This document shows, piece after piece, positions 47,075 through 58,943 of a stretch of DNA of 64,000 nt (position 1 is the first letter of the stretch; each line of letters begins with the position of its first letter). A model generated the notes under the pieces. It ran no database searches and was not told where the DNA came from. It saw nothing but the letters and a program-made list of their open reading frames with translations. Source of the stretch: Streptomyces hygroscopicus (lineage in GTDB: Bacteria; Actinomycetota; Actinomycetes; Streptomycetales; Streptomycetaceae); the NCBI GenBank assembly GCA_002021875.1, contig CP018627.1, forward strand, positions 8,122,001 through 8,186,000, written 5' to 3'. The translations under genes and the position numbers were made by a program.

Positions 47075-47890
47075 ATGCGGGTGAGCGTGCTCGGACCGCT
47101 GACACTCGGCCTCGGCGCCCGGTCCGGGGTGCCCAGCGCGATGAAGCCGCGCAAGGTCCTGTCCCTGCTGCTGCTCCACGCCGGCCGGATGGTGCCGGTG
47201 CAGTCGCTGATGGCCGAGCTGTGGGGCGATCATCCGCCGCGTACCGGGCTGACCACGCTGCAGACGTACATCCTGCATCTGCGCAAGCTGCTCGCCGAGG
47301 TGCTGGGGATGCCGTCGGCCGCCGTCACCCGGGATGTGCTGCAGACCCGGCCCGGGGGCTACGCCATGGTGGTGGGCCCGGGCCAGCTCGACGTCCATCA
47401 GTACCGCGCCCTCGTCGCCGAGGGCGAAGGCGCGCTGGAGGCCGGCGACGAGCGGACGGCGGACACCTCCTTCCGGCGGGCGCTGGCCCTGTGGCAGGGC
47501 CCGGCCCTGGTCGATGTCACCCCGCACGGGCGCCCGCTGCAGGCGGAGGTCGCCCGGCTGGAGCAGTCCCGGCTCACCGTCACCGAGCGCGGAATCGAGA
47601 CCCGGCTGCGGCTCGGCGGCCATCTGGAGGTGCTGAGCGACCTCGCCTCGCTGGTCGTGGAGCACCGCTTCCACGAGGGCATGCACGGGCAGTACATGCT
47701 CGCCCTCCACCGCTCCGGCCAGCGCACCCGGGCCCTGACGGTCTATCAGCGGCTGCGGACGGCGATGACCGAGGAGCTGGGGCTGGAGCCCTCGGCGAAG
47801 CTGCAGCGGCTGCAGCAGGCGGTGCTGGTGTCCGACCCCCGGCTGGACCACGAGGCGGGGGCGCCGGGGCGCGGTCCGGTGGTGGCGTGA
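47075..47890 (+). CDS. SARP-family pathway activator
   Basis: 271 aa. An OmpR-like winged helix (RVSVLGPLTLGLGARSGVPSAMKPRKVLSLLLLHAGRMVPVQSLMAELWGD) is followed by the bacterial transcriptional activation domain (LALWQGPALVDVTPHGRPLQAEVARLEQSRLTVTERGIE). SARPs switch on secondary-metabolite clusters, here probably the A-T-TE operon 3 kb away on the same strand. ATG 47075 (MRVSVLGPL) is the standard start. No ATPase domain, so a short SARP. Confidence 0.88.
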   Translation: MRVSVLGPLTLGLGARSGVPSAMKPRKVLSLLLLHAGRMVPVQSLMAELWGDHPPRTGLTTLQTYILHLRKLLAEVLGMPSAAVTRDVLQTRPGGYAMVVGPGQLDVHQYRALVAEGEGALEAGDERTADTSFRRALALWQGPALVDVTPHGRPLQAEVARLEQSRLTVTERGIETRLRLGGHLEVLSDLASLVVEHRFHEGMHGQYMLALHRSGQRTRALTVYQRLRTAMTEELGLEPSAKLQRLQQAVLVSDPRLDHEAGAPGRGPVVA

Positions 47891-47966
47891 GGGGCGGCCG
47901 GCAGGGCCGCCTAGCGCTTAGGCGTGGTCGCGCGGAGACGTCGTCGCGCTGAGGCGTCGTTCGCCC

Positions 47967-48149
47967 TCAGACGTCGTCGTCCTCCTCGTCGAGCCGGGCC
48001 AGCCAGGTCGCCAGCCGCTCCACCGGAACCTCGAAGTCCGGGTTCAGGTCGACGAACGTCCGAAGCTGCTCGGCGAGCCACTCGAAGGTGACCTCCTCGG
48101 TGCCGCGTCGCTGCTCCAGCTCCTCGATACCGCGATCGGTGAAGTACAA
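47967..48149 (-). CDS. DUF6104-family small protein
   Basis: 60 aa acidic protein. YFTDRGIEELEQRRGTEEVTFEWLAEQLRTFVDLNP and the all-acidic end (DEEDDDV) match a short conserved actinobacterial family of unknown role. TTG 48149 with GGAG six bases upstream is chosen since homologues start at this YFTDRG segment; the longer open frame is not coding. Confidence 0.75.
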   Translation of the reverse strand: MYFTDRGIEELEQRRGTEEVTFEWLAEQLRTFVDLNPDFEVPVERLATWLARLDEEDDDV

Positions 48150-48241
48150 GGGTCGCTCCGGTAGGGATGGTGTGGATCTACCAGCCCAGGATATGCGGCG
48201 CCGCGGCCCGGTGAGCGACCCGAGGGCCGCCGGAGTTGACC

Positions 48242-48257
48242 TTGACGCATACGTCAA
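48242..48257. promoter_or_regulatory. MerR-type palindrome in the SDR promoter
   Basis: TTGACG-CATA-CGTCAA is a perfect 6-bp dyad 18 bp before the SDR start. Its left arm also reads as a -35 hexamer. TTGAC...GTCAA dyads are typical of MerR regulators, and a MerR gene lies just downstream of the SDR gene past two repeat elements. Confidence 0.65.
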
Positions 48258-48275
48258 TGTTTACGGTGCGTTGGC

Positions 48276-49046
48276 ATGACAGACATGACAGCCGCACACT
48301 TCGACGGCACAGCGGCCATCGTCACCGGTGGGGGCACGGGGATCGGGCGGGCCGCCGCGCGGGCCTTCGCCGAGCAGGGTGCCCAGGTCCTGGTGGTCGG
48401 CCGGACGGCGGCCCGGCTCGCCGAGACGGCCGCCGACGCGCCGGGCATCCGGCCGCTGGTGGCCGACGTCGCGGCGCCCGGCGCCGCCGAACTGATCGTG
48501 AACACCGCGCTGGAGGCGTTCGGCCGGATCGACGTGCTGGTCAACAACGCCGCCGTGGTCCGGCAAGCGCCGCTCGGGGACATCCGGCGGGAAGCCGTGG
48601 AGGAGATGCTCGCCGTCAACCTGCTCGCGCCGGTGTACCTCACCGAGGCCGCCGTTCCGCATTTGAGCGAGAGCGCCGGTGTCGTGATCAACGTCAGTAC
48701 GGCGCTCGGCCAGCGCGGCTGGCCGATGCCCGGCACGGAGCTGTACGCCGCGCTGAAGGCCGCCCTGGACACCCTGACACGGAGCTGGGCGGTGCGACTC
48801 GCCCCGCGCGGAGTGCGCGTGGCCGGTGTGGCCCCCGGCCCCATCGCCACCTCGATCGGGCGGCACCAGGGGCTCGACACCGAGCAGATCGACGCCCTGC
48901 GGACGACGCTGATCGAGCACGTTCCGCTGCGGCGGCTCGGCCGGGTGGAAGAGGTCGCCTTCTGGATCACCCAGCTCGCCCGGCCCGAGGCGGGCTACAC
49001 CACCGGCGTCGTCCTGCCCGTGGACGGCGGGGCGCTGGTCGGCTAG
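48276..49046 (+). CDS. Short-chain dehydrogenase/reductase
   Basis: 256 aa classical SDR. TGGGTGIG cofactor loop, VLVNNAAV, the catalytic Ser in INVSTALGQRG, Tyr-x3-Lys as YAALKAALD, and a GGALVG end. 3-oxoacyl-ACP/3-hydroxy reductase-like; substrate unknown. The TAG stop lies within the CTAG duplication of MITE copy 2. A MerR-type dyad is in its promoter. Confidence 0.88.
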   Translation: MTDMTAAHFDGTAAIVTGGGTGIGRAAARAFAEQGAQVLVVGRTAARLAETAADAPGIRPLVADVAAPGAAELIVNTALEAFGRIDVLVNNAAVVRQAPLGDIRREAVEEMLAVNLLAPVYLTEAAVPHLSESAGVVINVSTALGQRGWPMPGTELYAALKAALDTLTRSWAVRLAPRGVRVAGVAPGPIATSIGRHQGLDTEQIDALRTTLIEHVPLRRLGRVEEVAFWITQLARPEAGYTTGVVLPVDGGALVG

Positions 49047-49237
49047 GCCCTGTCCGGCGGATCTTCGCGGGCCCGCGACGCCTGGCACGGCGCCCCCAGC
49101 TACCGCTGGGAGGTGCCCCCGGCCGCGTTGTCGGGATCGTCCGAGTACGACCCGGTACGAGGACGACCCTCCGCCTTGCGATGCACCGCACCAGACGCCG
49201 CGGGCTGATCCGCGAAGATCCATCGGACAGGGCCCAG
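49043..49237. mobile_element. MITE-like palindromic element, copy 2 (with CTAG/CCAG flanks)
   Basis: A 187-bp copy (49047-49233) of the element at 10790-10951; ends are the same inverted GCCCTGTCC...GGACAGGGC. Flanks are CTAG (49043-49046) and CCAG (49234-49237), a 4-bp duplication with one change. It differs from copy 1 mainly by an internal 33-base segment (49092-49124) with its own hairpin CCCAGC-tacc-GCTGGG replacing 8 bases. No transposase is encoded. The left CTAG contains the SDR stop codon. Confidence 0.85.
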
Positions 49238-49275
49238 GAGGCGCCCGGCGGATCGTGCCGCCTGCGGCGGGCTTC

Positions 49276-49528
49276 TCCCCTCCCCGCCCCTTCCCGACAC
49301 CTGACGATATGCGGCTTCGCCGCGTGGGGGGGGGCTCCGCCCCAGACTCCGGCCGGACGACCTGGACGGCGCGGGTGTCCGCCCGTTCACCGGCCGGCGG
49401 CTCGTCCACCGCGCCGCAGGTGGCGCGGCCGAAGCCCTGGCGGATGAGCTGATCGCGGCGGTGGTCGGCTCGTCGCCCCCGGGGTCCAGGGGCGGAGCCC
49501 CTGGTAGCGGGAAGGGGCGGGGAGGGGA
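49276..49528. repeat. Second inverted-repeat element between MITE copy 2 and the MerR gene
   Basis: A perfect 21-bp inverted pair (49276-49296 and 49508-49528; core CCCCTCCCCGCCCCTTCCC / GGGAAGGGGCGGGGAGGGG) encloses about 210 bp. A nested pair GGGGCTCCGCCCC / GGGGCGGAGCCCC (starting 49332 and about 49490) supports a real palindromic element. The central part has no recognisable gene. Sequences of this G/C-run type recur in Streptomyces intergenic DNA. Confidence 0.65.
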
Positions 49529-49566
49529 AAGAACAGCCGGACCCCGTCCGCGAGTAGTGTCGCCGC

Positions 49567-49947
49567 ATGCGGATAGGGGAGTTGGCGAAGGCCACCGGTG
49601 CCACCACCCGGGCCTTGCGCTTCTACGAGGAGCGAGGGCTGCTGAGCTCCACACGCGCGGTCAACGGCTACCGGATCTACGACGAGCGGGCGATCCAGCG
49701 GGTGGCCAACATCCGCTATCTGCTGGACGCCGGGCTCACGCTGGAGGACATCGAGCACTTCGGCGCCTGCCTGGACGGCGACCTGCCCAGCAGCCGCCCC
49801 TCCGAGGCCATGCTGAACGTCGGGCGCCGCCGCCTGAGCGTGCTGGACGACCGGATCGCCACCCTCGCGCGGGTGCGCGAGGAGCTCGCCGAGCGGCTGG
49901 CCATCGCCTCCGGCGACCGGGCCGCGGTCACCACGTCGTCCGGCTGA
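49567..49947 (+). CDS. MerR-family transcriptional regulator
   Basis: 126 aa. Starts directly with the winged HTH MRIGELAKATGATTRALRFYEERGLL, followed by VNGYRIYDERAIQRVANIRYLLDAGLTLEDIEHF and a dimerising helix. There is no extended ligand domain and no Cys metal site, so it is of the small SoxR/CueR-sized type responding to an unknown signal. It probably controls the SDR gene upstream, from which two repeat elements now separate it. Confidence 0.87.
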   Translation: MRIGELAKATGATTRALRFYEERGLLSSTRAVNGYRIYDERAIQRVANIRYLLDAGLTLEDIEHFGACLDGDLPSSRPSEAMLNVGRRRLSVLDDRIATLARVREELAERLAIASGDRAAVTTSSG

Positions 49948-50155
49948 GCAGCCAGGACACCAGCGCGCGTACGGCGCCGGAGAGCATGGCGGCGGTGAGC
50001 GTGAGGAGGGCGGGGCGGCGGCGGTTCGGCATCGTTGACCTGCTTTCGTGAAACCGGCCAAGGCGCCGGGGGTACGTTTCACGATGTGCGGGCTCTGGGG
50101 CGTTGCGGCAGCCCGCACACGTTGCAGAGCGGCCGCAACGGGGGAGGGGCGACCC

Positions 50156-53100
50156 ATGGAGGACGGACCCGTCGGCGGGGAGCTGGTGCCGGAGCCGGGG
50201 GCGGCGCGGCGGATCGGGGATCTGAAGCCGATCCCCGAGCAGGTGAGACCCGAGTGCCGGGCGCTGGCCGAGAGCCTGCGGGAGCTGTTCGGCGCGGTCG
50301 GGGTGTCGCTGCGGGTCTTCGCCGTACGGCTGCACTACGACGCCGGGACCGTCTCGCGCTATCTGAACGGGACCGTGGTGCCGCCCGCCGAGTTCGTGGA
50401 CCAGCTCCTCACCCATGCCGCCAAGGCCACCGGACGGCCGTCCTCGACCGAGGTGATGGCCCATGTGCACACCCTGCAACGCCGGGCGTTGCAGGCCACC
50501 AACAAGGTCGGCTGGGAGCTTCAGCGGCTGCGCGACCAGCTCGCCGACGCCGACCGGCAGCGCCAGCAGGCCGAGGTGCGGGCGGAGGCGCTCTCGGAGG
50601 CGTTGCTGGTACGGAAACAGCGCATCGCCGAGATGGAGGTCGAGCAGCGGCGGATCGCGGTCGCGGCGGCGGACCGCGGGGCCCGGAGCACGGAACTGGA
50701 GCGCCTGCGGCAGGAGCGCGAGGACTTGACGGCCGAACGGGACCGGCTGCGGGGAGAAGTCGCCCGCCTGCAGGACGCGTTGACCCAGGCCCGGCGGCAG
50801 GCGCTGGACGCCGAGCGACGGTGCGAGGCGCTGGAACACCAACTGCAGACGGAGGAGGAGGCGGCCGGAGCGAAGGCCGACGCCGAGGACCCGGTGTCGC
50901 ACCGGCTGTGGCGCGCCGAGGAGCAGGTCATCGCCGCGGAGGAGCGGGCCCGGCGGCTCGAAGGGGAGCTGGCGGCGTTACGGGGCGGCGACGCCGACCC
51001 CGGCGGCCGGACACCGGTGGACTCCGGGCAGGTGCCCGACGTCTGGGGCGGTGTGCCGCGCCGCAATCCGCGGTTCACCGGGCGGGACGCGCTGCTCACC
51101 GAGGTGTACGACCGGCTGGACGCCGCCCCCGCCGACACCGCCGTGGTCGCCCTCGTCGGGCCGCCGGGCATCGGCAAGTCTCAGCTCGCCGCAGAGTACG
51201 CCCACCGCTTCGCCGCCCGGTACGACGTCGTCTGGTGGGTCACCGTGGACGGGCGGCCCGCGCTGGAGGCGCGGCTCGCGGCGCTCGCCCCCGTGCTGGT
51301 GAGGGTTCTCGGGGAGGTCGGCGTCCGTCAGGACGCGAAGGACGCGGATCTGGCCCGCGCCGCGCTGGAGGCGCTGCGCCGGGGCGATCCGTACCGGCGC
51401 TGGCTGATCGTCCTGGACGACGCCGACGACCCGGAGGGCATCGCCGGGCTGCTGCCCGCCGGGGGCGGCCATGTGCTGATCACCTCGCGCAACCGGGCCT
51501 GGGCCGACCACTACGCCGAGCTGCTGGAGGTCCCGCCGCTGAACCGGACGGAGAGCGTCGCCCTCGTACGCCGCCGGGCGCCGCGCATCGGTCCCGAGGA
51601 CGCGGACCGGCTGGCGGCGGCCGTCGAGGACCTGCCGCTGGCGCTGGACCAGACGGCGGGCTGGCTGGACGGCGCCTCCACACCCGTCGCCGAGTACGTG
51701 CGCATGGTGCGTGACGGTGAGCCCAACCCGGTACGGCCCGCCGCCGATTACCCGATGCCGTACCACGCCGCCTTCAAGGACCTGATCACCCGGCTGCGGG
51801 AGACCACGAAGGCGGCGGCGGAACTGCTGCGCGTGTGCGCCCTGTTCGGCCCCGGCCCGGTGCCGCTCGCCCTGCTGCGGGCCATCCCGGCGGGTCAGGT
51901 CTCCCCGGCGGTGGCGGCGCTCCTGGAGAACCCCAGCCAACTGGAGCTGGCCATCGGCAAGCTGGCCCAGTGGTCCGTGATGCGGCGGTCGACGCTGGAG
52001 GACGAGGCGGTCTGGATGAGCCGCTTCGTACGGGACGCGGTGCGGCGGCGGACTCCGGAGGACAAGCGGGAGAAGGACGCCCGGGTCGTCCGCGGCGCCC
52101 TCGTCGCGGCCGATCCGCGAAGCCCGGACGACCCGGCGGCGTGGCCGCGCTACGCCCGGCTCGTGCCGTACCTGGAGCAGTCGGGCGCGCTGGAGTCATC
52201 GGACGCCGCCTCGCGTCGGCTGGTCCTCGGCTTCCTCGGCTACCTGACCCTGAGCGGCGACTACGAGACGGGCAGGCACATCGCGGAACGCGCGGCGGGC
52301 GACTATCCGGACCTGGCCGCGCGCCGGGCCGCGCTGCTGCGCGAGACCGGGGACTACGCCGCCGCCGAGGCGTTGGACCGGTCGGTGCTGGAGAGCCTGA
52401 CCGAGTCCGACGCGCCGGGCGCCCTTGTCGCGATGGCCCGGCTCGGCACGGATCTGCGGGGCCTGGGCCGCTATGACGAGGCGTACGAACTGGCGCGCCG
52501 GCAGCGCGACCTGTGCGCCGCCAGACGTCCGGAGGACGGAGCGGAGCTGCGGAACGCCCAGCGCAGCCTGTCCCGCTCGCTGCGGATGCTCGGCTCCTAC
52601 GCCGAGGCCGCGGAGCTGTCCGGGCGGGCGCTGGAGAGCGCGCGTGCGGTGCTGGGTCCGACGGCGCTGGTGACGCTGGCCTGCGAGACGGAGCATGCGT
52701 ACGACCTGCGGCTCTCCGGCCGTCAGCCGGAGGCGCTGACGCTGCAGGCGCCCAGCGCCGAGCGGCACCACGCGGTGCTGGGCTCCGGGCATCCGCTGAC
52801 CCTGGCCGCCCGGTACCACCTGTGGCTGTGCGATCAGGGCCGCGACACCGACATCCATGCCCTGTCGCATCGGGTGACGCGCCTGCTGGGCGAGGACGCC
52901 CCGCTGACGCTGATGATCGGGACGGGAGTCCCCCGCGTCCTCCGGCGCGAGGGCGACCTGGAGCGGGCCGGGAGCGTCGCCGAGGAGACCGTGACCCGTT
53001 ACCGGGCCGCTCTGGGCGACCGGCACCCGTACACCATCGGCGCCCGCGCGAACCACGCGCTCACTCTGCCTACGGGTTTCGCGGTGCGGGTTCTGGACGC

Positions 53101-53461
53101 CTCGCTCACGGACATGACGGCTGCCGTAGGCGAGCGCCACCCCTGGACGCTGGGGATCGCGCTCAACACCGCCGCCAGGTACCACGCGATGAGGCGGCCG
53201 GAGGACGCCTGCGCCATGAGCCGGGAGACCGCGCTGCGCGCCGCCGAGGCGCTCGGCGAACGGCATCCGCTCACCCTGCTGGCCCAGATCGGGCTGGCGG
53301 CGGATCTGCGGGTGATCCGTGGCGGACGCGACGAGGCGGACGTGATCGAGGAGGTGGCCCTCGGCGGCCTGGATGCCGTCCTGGGGCCGGATCACCCGGA
53401 GACCATGGCGGCCCGCGATGGGACCCGCTCCGTCTGGGACTTCGAGCCGCTGCCCATCTGA
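50156..53461 (+). CDS. STAND-type protein: HTH, coiled coil, NB-ARC ATPase, TPR repeats
   Basis: 1101 aa. An XRE/RapA-like helical DNA-binding segment (about 35-95; VSLRVFAVRLHYDAGTVSRYLNGTVVPPAEFV) is followed by about 170 aa of coiled coil. The NB-ARC core (about 300-600) has Walker A VGPPGIGKSQLA, Walker B RRWLIVLDDADD and LPLALDQTAGWLD (the GxP-like motif). About ten TPR-like repeats fill the C-terminus (YDEAYELARRQRDLC, YAEAAELSGRALESARAVLG). Signal-sensing STAND ATPases act as regulators or as NLR-like immune proteins. ATG 50156 has GGGAGGGG upstream. Function not known. Confidence 0.83.
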   Translation: MEDGPVGGELVPEPGAARRIGDLKPIPEQVRPECRALAESLRELFGAVGVSLRVFAVRLHYDAGTVSRYLNGTVVPPAEFVDQLLTHAAKATGRPSSTEVMAHVHTLQRRALQATNKVGWELQRLRDQLADADRQRQQAEVRAEALSEALLVRKQRIAEMEVEQRRIAVAAADRGARSTELERLRQEREDLTAERDRLRGEVARLQDALTQARRQALDAERRCEALEHQLQTEEEAAGAKADAEDPVSHRLWRAEEQVIAAEERARRLEGELAALRGGDADPGGRTPVDSGQVPDVWGGVPRRNPRFTGRDALLTEVYDRLDAAPADTAVVALVGPPGIGKSQLAAEYAHRFAARYDVVWWVTVDGRPALEARLAALAPVLVRVLGEVGVRQDAKDADLARAALEALRRGDPYRRWLIVLDDADDPEGIAGLLPAGGGHVLITSRNRAWADHYAELLEVPPLNRTESVALVRRRAPRIGPEDADRLAAAVEDLPLALDQTAGWLDGASTPVAEYVRMVRDGEPNPVRPAADYPMPYHAAFKDLITRLRETTKAAAELLRVCALFGPGPVPLALLRAIPAGQVSPAVAALLENPSQLELAIGKLAQWSVMRRSTLEDEAVWMSRFVRDAVRRRTPEDKREKDARVVRGALVAADPRSPDDPAAWPRYARLVPYLEQSGALESSDAASRRLVLGFLGYLTLSGDYETGRHIAERAAGDYPDLAARRAALLRETGDYAAAEALDRSVLESLTESDAPGALVAMARLGTDLRGLGRYDEAYELARRQRDLCAARRPEDGAELRNAQRSLSRSLRMLGSYAEAAELSGRALESARAVLGPTALVTLACETEHAYDLRLSGRQPEALTLQAPSAERHHAVLGSGHPLTLAARYHLWLCDQGRDTDIHALSHRVTRLLGEDAPLTLMIGTGVPRVLRREGDLERAGSVAEETVTRYRAALGDRHPYTIGARANHALTLPTGFAVRVLDASLTDMTAAVGERHPWTLGIALNTAARYHAMRRPEDACAMSRETALRAAEALGERHPLTLLAQIGLAADLRVIRGGRDEADVIEEVALGGLDAVLGPDHPETMAARDGTRSVWDFEPLPI

Positions 53462-53484
53462 CCGTAAGGGCGCCCCGAACGGCC

Positions 53485-53523
53485 GGAAGGCCCGGCCCCG
53501 CGATGCGCGGGGCCGGGCCTTCC
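53485..53523. terminator. Bidirectional terminator between STAND gene and kgd
   Basis: Perfect 18-bp stem (53485-53502 with 53506-53523; ends GGAAGGCCC / GGGCCTTCC) and a 3-base loop, midway between the convergent stops. Confidence 0.92.
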
Positions 53524-53540
53524 GGGTCGAACGGGGTGGG

Positions 53541-57386
<3,846 letters not shown>

Positions 57387-57632
57387 GGCGGCAACCGCCC
57401 TCTTCCGCTTCCTAAGGTGGTGGACAGCGGAAATAAAGGCTACGCCCCTTGGCCCCTTACGTGCAGGCCGCACTGGTCATCGTCGCGCAAGTCACATTGA
57501 TTGGCGGGTTTCAGCGCATGACTCACCGGGAAACACCCCGAGTTTCGTGTGTTTCCTCACGCGGGCAGCGCAAACGTGCACCCCTGCCGCTCGTATGTGC
57601 GCGACAGGGCCGACTTTACTTCAACTTTGATC

Positions 57633-58943
57633 TCAGGGGGTGGCCGGTTTGGATTCCGGGGCCGGTCCGGGGAGGCTGACCTTGATCCGGCAGCCGCGCG
57701 GGGACTCCGCCACGCCTATCCGCCCGCCGTGCAGGTCCACCGCCCAGCGCGCGATCGCCAGCCCCAGACCGGTGCCGCCGTCGCTGACCGGGCCCGGGCG
57801 GCGCCGGCTCCCGTTCGCCGAGCTGTCGGGGGAGAGCCCGCCCCGGTTGAACCGCTCGAAGACCCGGTGCCGCTCCGCCTCCGGGATGCCGGGGCCCTCG
57901 TCCAGCACCTCCAGCTCCAGGCTCTCCGGGCCGCCGTCACCGCGCCGGGCGCGCACGGTCACCCGGCCGTGCGCCGGGCTGTGCTTCACCGCGTTGTCGA
58001 TGAGGTTCGCCATCACCTGGTGCAGCCGCTCGGCGTCGGCGTGGGCGGTCAGCTCGGGCGGCGAGACGTCCAGGTTGAGATGGACGTCCGTACGGGTGTG
58101 CGCGCCCGATTGGGACTCCGCGCCCTTGGCCATGCTCGCCTCCTTGAGGATTCCGGCCAGATACGGCCAGACCTCGAACCGGCGCGCGTGCAGCGGCACC
58201 ACCCCGTTGTCGAGGCGCGAGAGATCGAGTAGCTGATCCACCAGGCGGCCCAGACGCTGGGTCTGCCGCAGCGCGACCCGCATGGTCTCCGGATCCGCCT
58301 CCGAGACCCCGTCCACCACGTTCTCCAGCACGGCGCGCAGGGCCGCGATGGGGGTGCGCAGCTCATGCGAGACGTTGGCGACCAGCTCCTTGCGGTGGGT
58401 GTCCACCGCCTCCAGGTCGGCCGCCATCCGGTTGAACGCGGTCGCCAGGTCGCCGAACTCGTCCCGGCGCTCCGCCGCCTCCACCCGCCGGGTGTAGTCG
58501 CCGTTCGCCATCGCCCGGGTGACCTCGGTCATCTCGTCCAGCGGGGCGGTCAGCCCGTGTGCCACGAACTGGGTGATCAGCAGCGAGGCGATGATCGAGA
58601 AGATGGTGATCACGCGCAGTTCGGTATCGGAGTGCACCGCCGCGAAGACCAGCCACGTGGTGATGATCACTGAGCCGATGACCAGCGCCCCCAGCGCCGC
58701 CTTGACCGAGCGGTACGGGTCGAAGGGCCGCAGCGCCTCCCAGATCCGGCCCCAGGTGGCGCGGGACAGCGCCCGCCGGCCCTTGGGGTCCACGTACATC
58801 CGGCAGACCTTGGGGACCCTGGCTCGAGGGATCCGCCAGGTCTTGGGGACCCGGGCTCCGGAGATGCGCCAGGTCTTGGGAACGCGGGCCCCGGGGATCC
58901 GCCAGACCTTGGGAACCCTGCGCGCCCAGCGGCCCTTCCTCAT
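57633..58943 (-). CDS. Membrane sensor histidine kinase of a two-component pair
   Basis: 436 aa. The N-terminal cytoplasmic segment of about 70 aa includes a fourfold 11-residue repeat (RVPKVWRIPGA type). Two transmembrane helices follow (LGALVIGSVIITTWLVFAAV and VITIFSIIASLLITQFVAHGL) with almost no extracellular loop, then HAMP, the phospho-His in VANVSHELRTPIAAL, N box NLIDNAVKHSP, and GGTGLGLAI. Its ATG overlaps the response regulator stop (ATGA). Signal unknown; lack of an outer loop suggests sensing within the membrane. Confidence 0.9.
   Translation of the reverse strand: MRKGRWARRVPKVWRIPGARVPKTWRISGARVPKTWRIPRARVPKVCRMYVDPKGRRALSRATWGRIWEALRPFDPYRSVKAALGALVIGSVIITTWLVFAAVHSDTELRVITIFSIIASLLITQFVAHGLTAPLDEMTEVTRAMANGDYTRRVEAAERRDEFGDLATAFNRMAADLEAVDTHRKELVANVSHELRTPIAALRAVLENVVDGVSEADPETMRVALRQTQRLGRLVDQLLDLSRLDNGVVPLHARRFEVWPYLAGILKEASMAKGAESQSGAHTRTDVHLNLDVSPPELTAHADAERLHQVMANLIDNAVKHSPAHGRVTVRARRGDGGPESLELEVLDEGPGIPEAERHRVFERFNRGGLSPDSSANGSRRRPGPVSDGGTGLGLAIARWAVDLHGGRIGVAESPRGCRIKVSLPGPAPESKPATP
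58800..58919 (-). repeat. Four 33-bp tandem repeats in the kinase N-terminus
   Basis: Encode residues 9-48: RVPKVWRIPGA, RVPKTWRISGA, RVPKTWRIPRA, and a partial RVPKVCR. The unit is in frame. Each unit is a basic-aromatic patch, suited to lie on the inner membrane face or to bind a partner. Confidence 0.85.

Noticed and set aside
48967..49191. Short ORF starting MRCIARRRVVLVPGRTRTIP, also found at 10909 minus
   Set aside because: Lies within the MITE in both places; it is an artefact of repeated non-coding DNA and not a transposase.
50156..53461. FxSxx-COOH (FxsT) RiPP-system assignment for the NB-ARC/TPR protein
   Set aside because: No FxSxx-ending peptide or radical SAM gene is present nearby; the domain order alone is not enough.
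58800..58919. CRISPR-like array because of regular 33-bp repeats
   Set aside because: No spacers; repeats are contiguous, in frame and coding.
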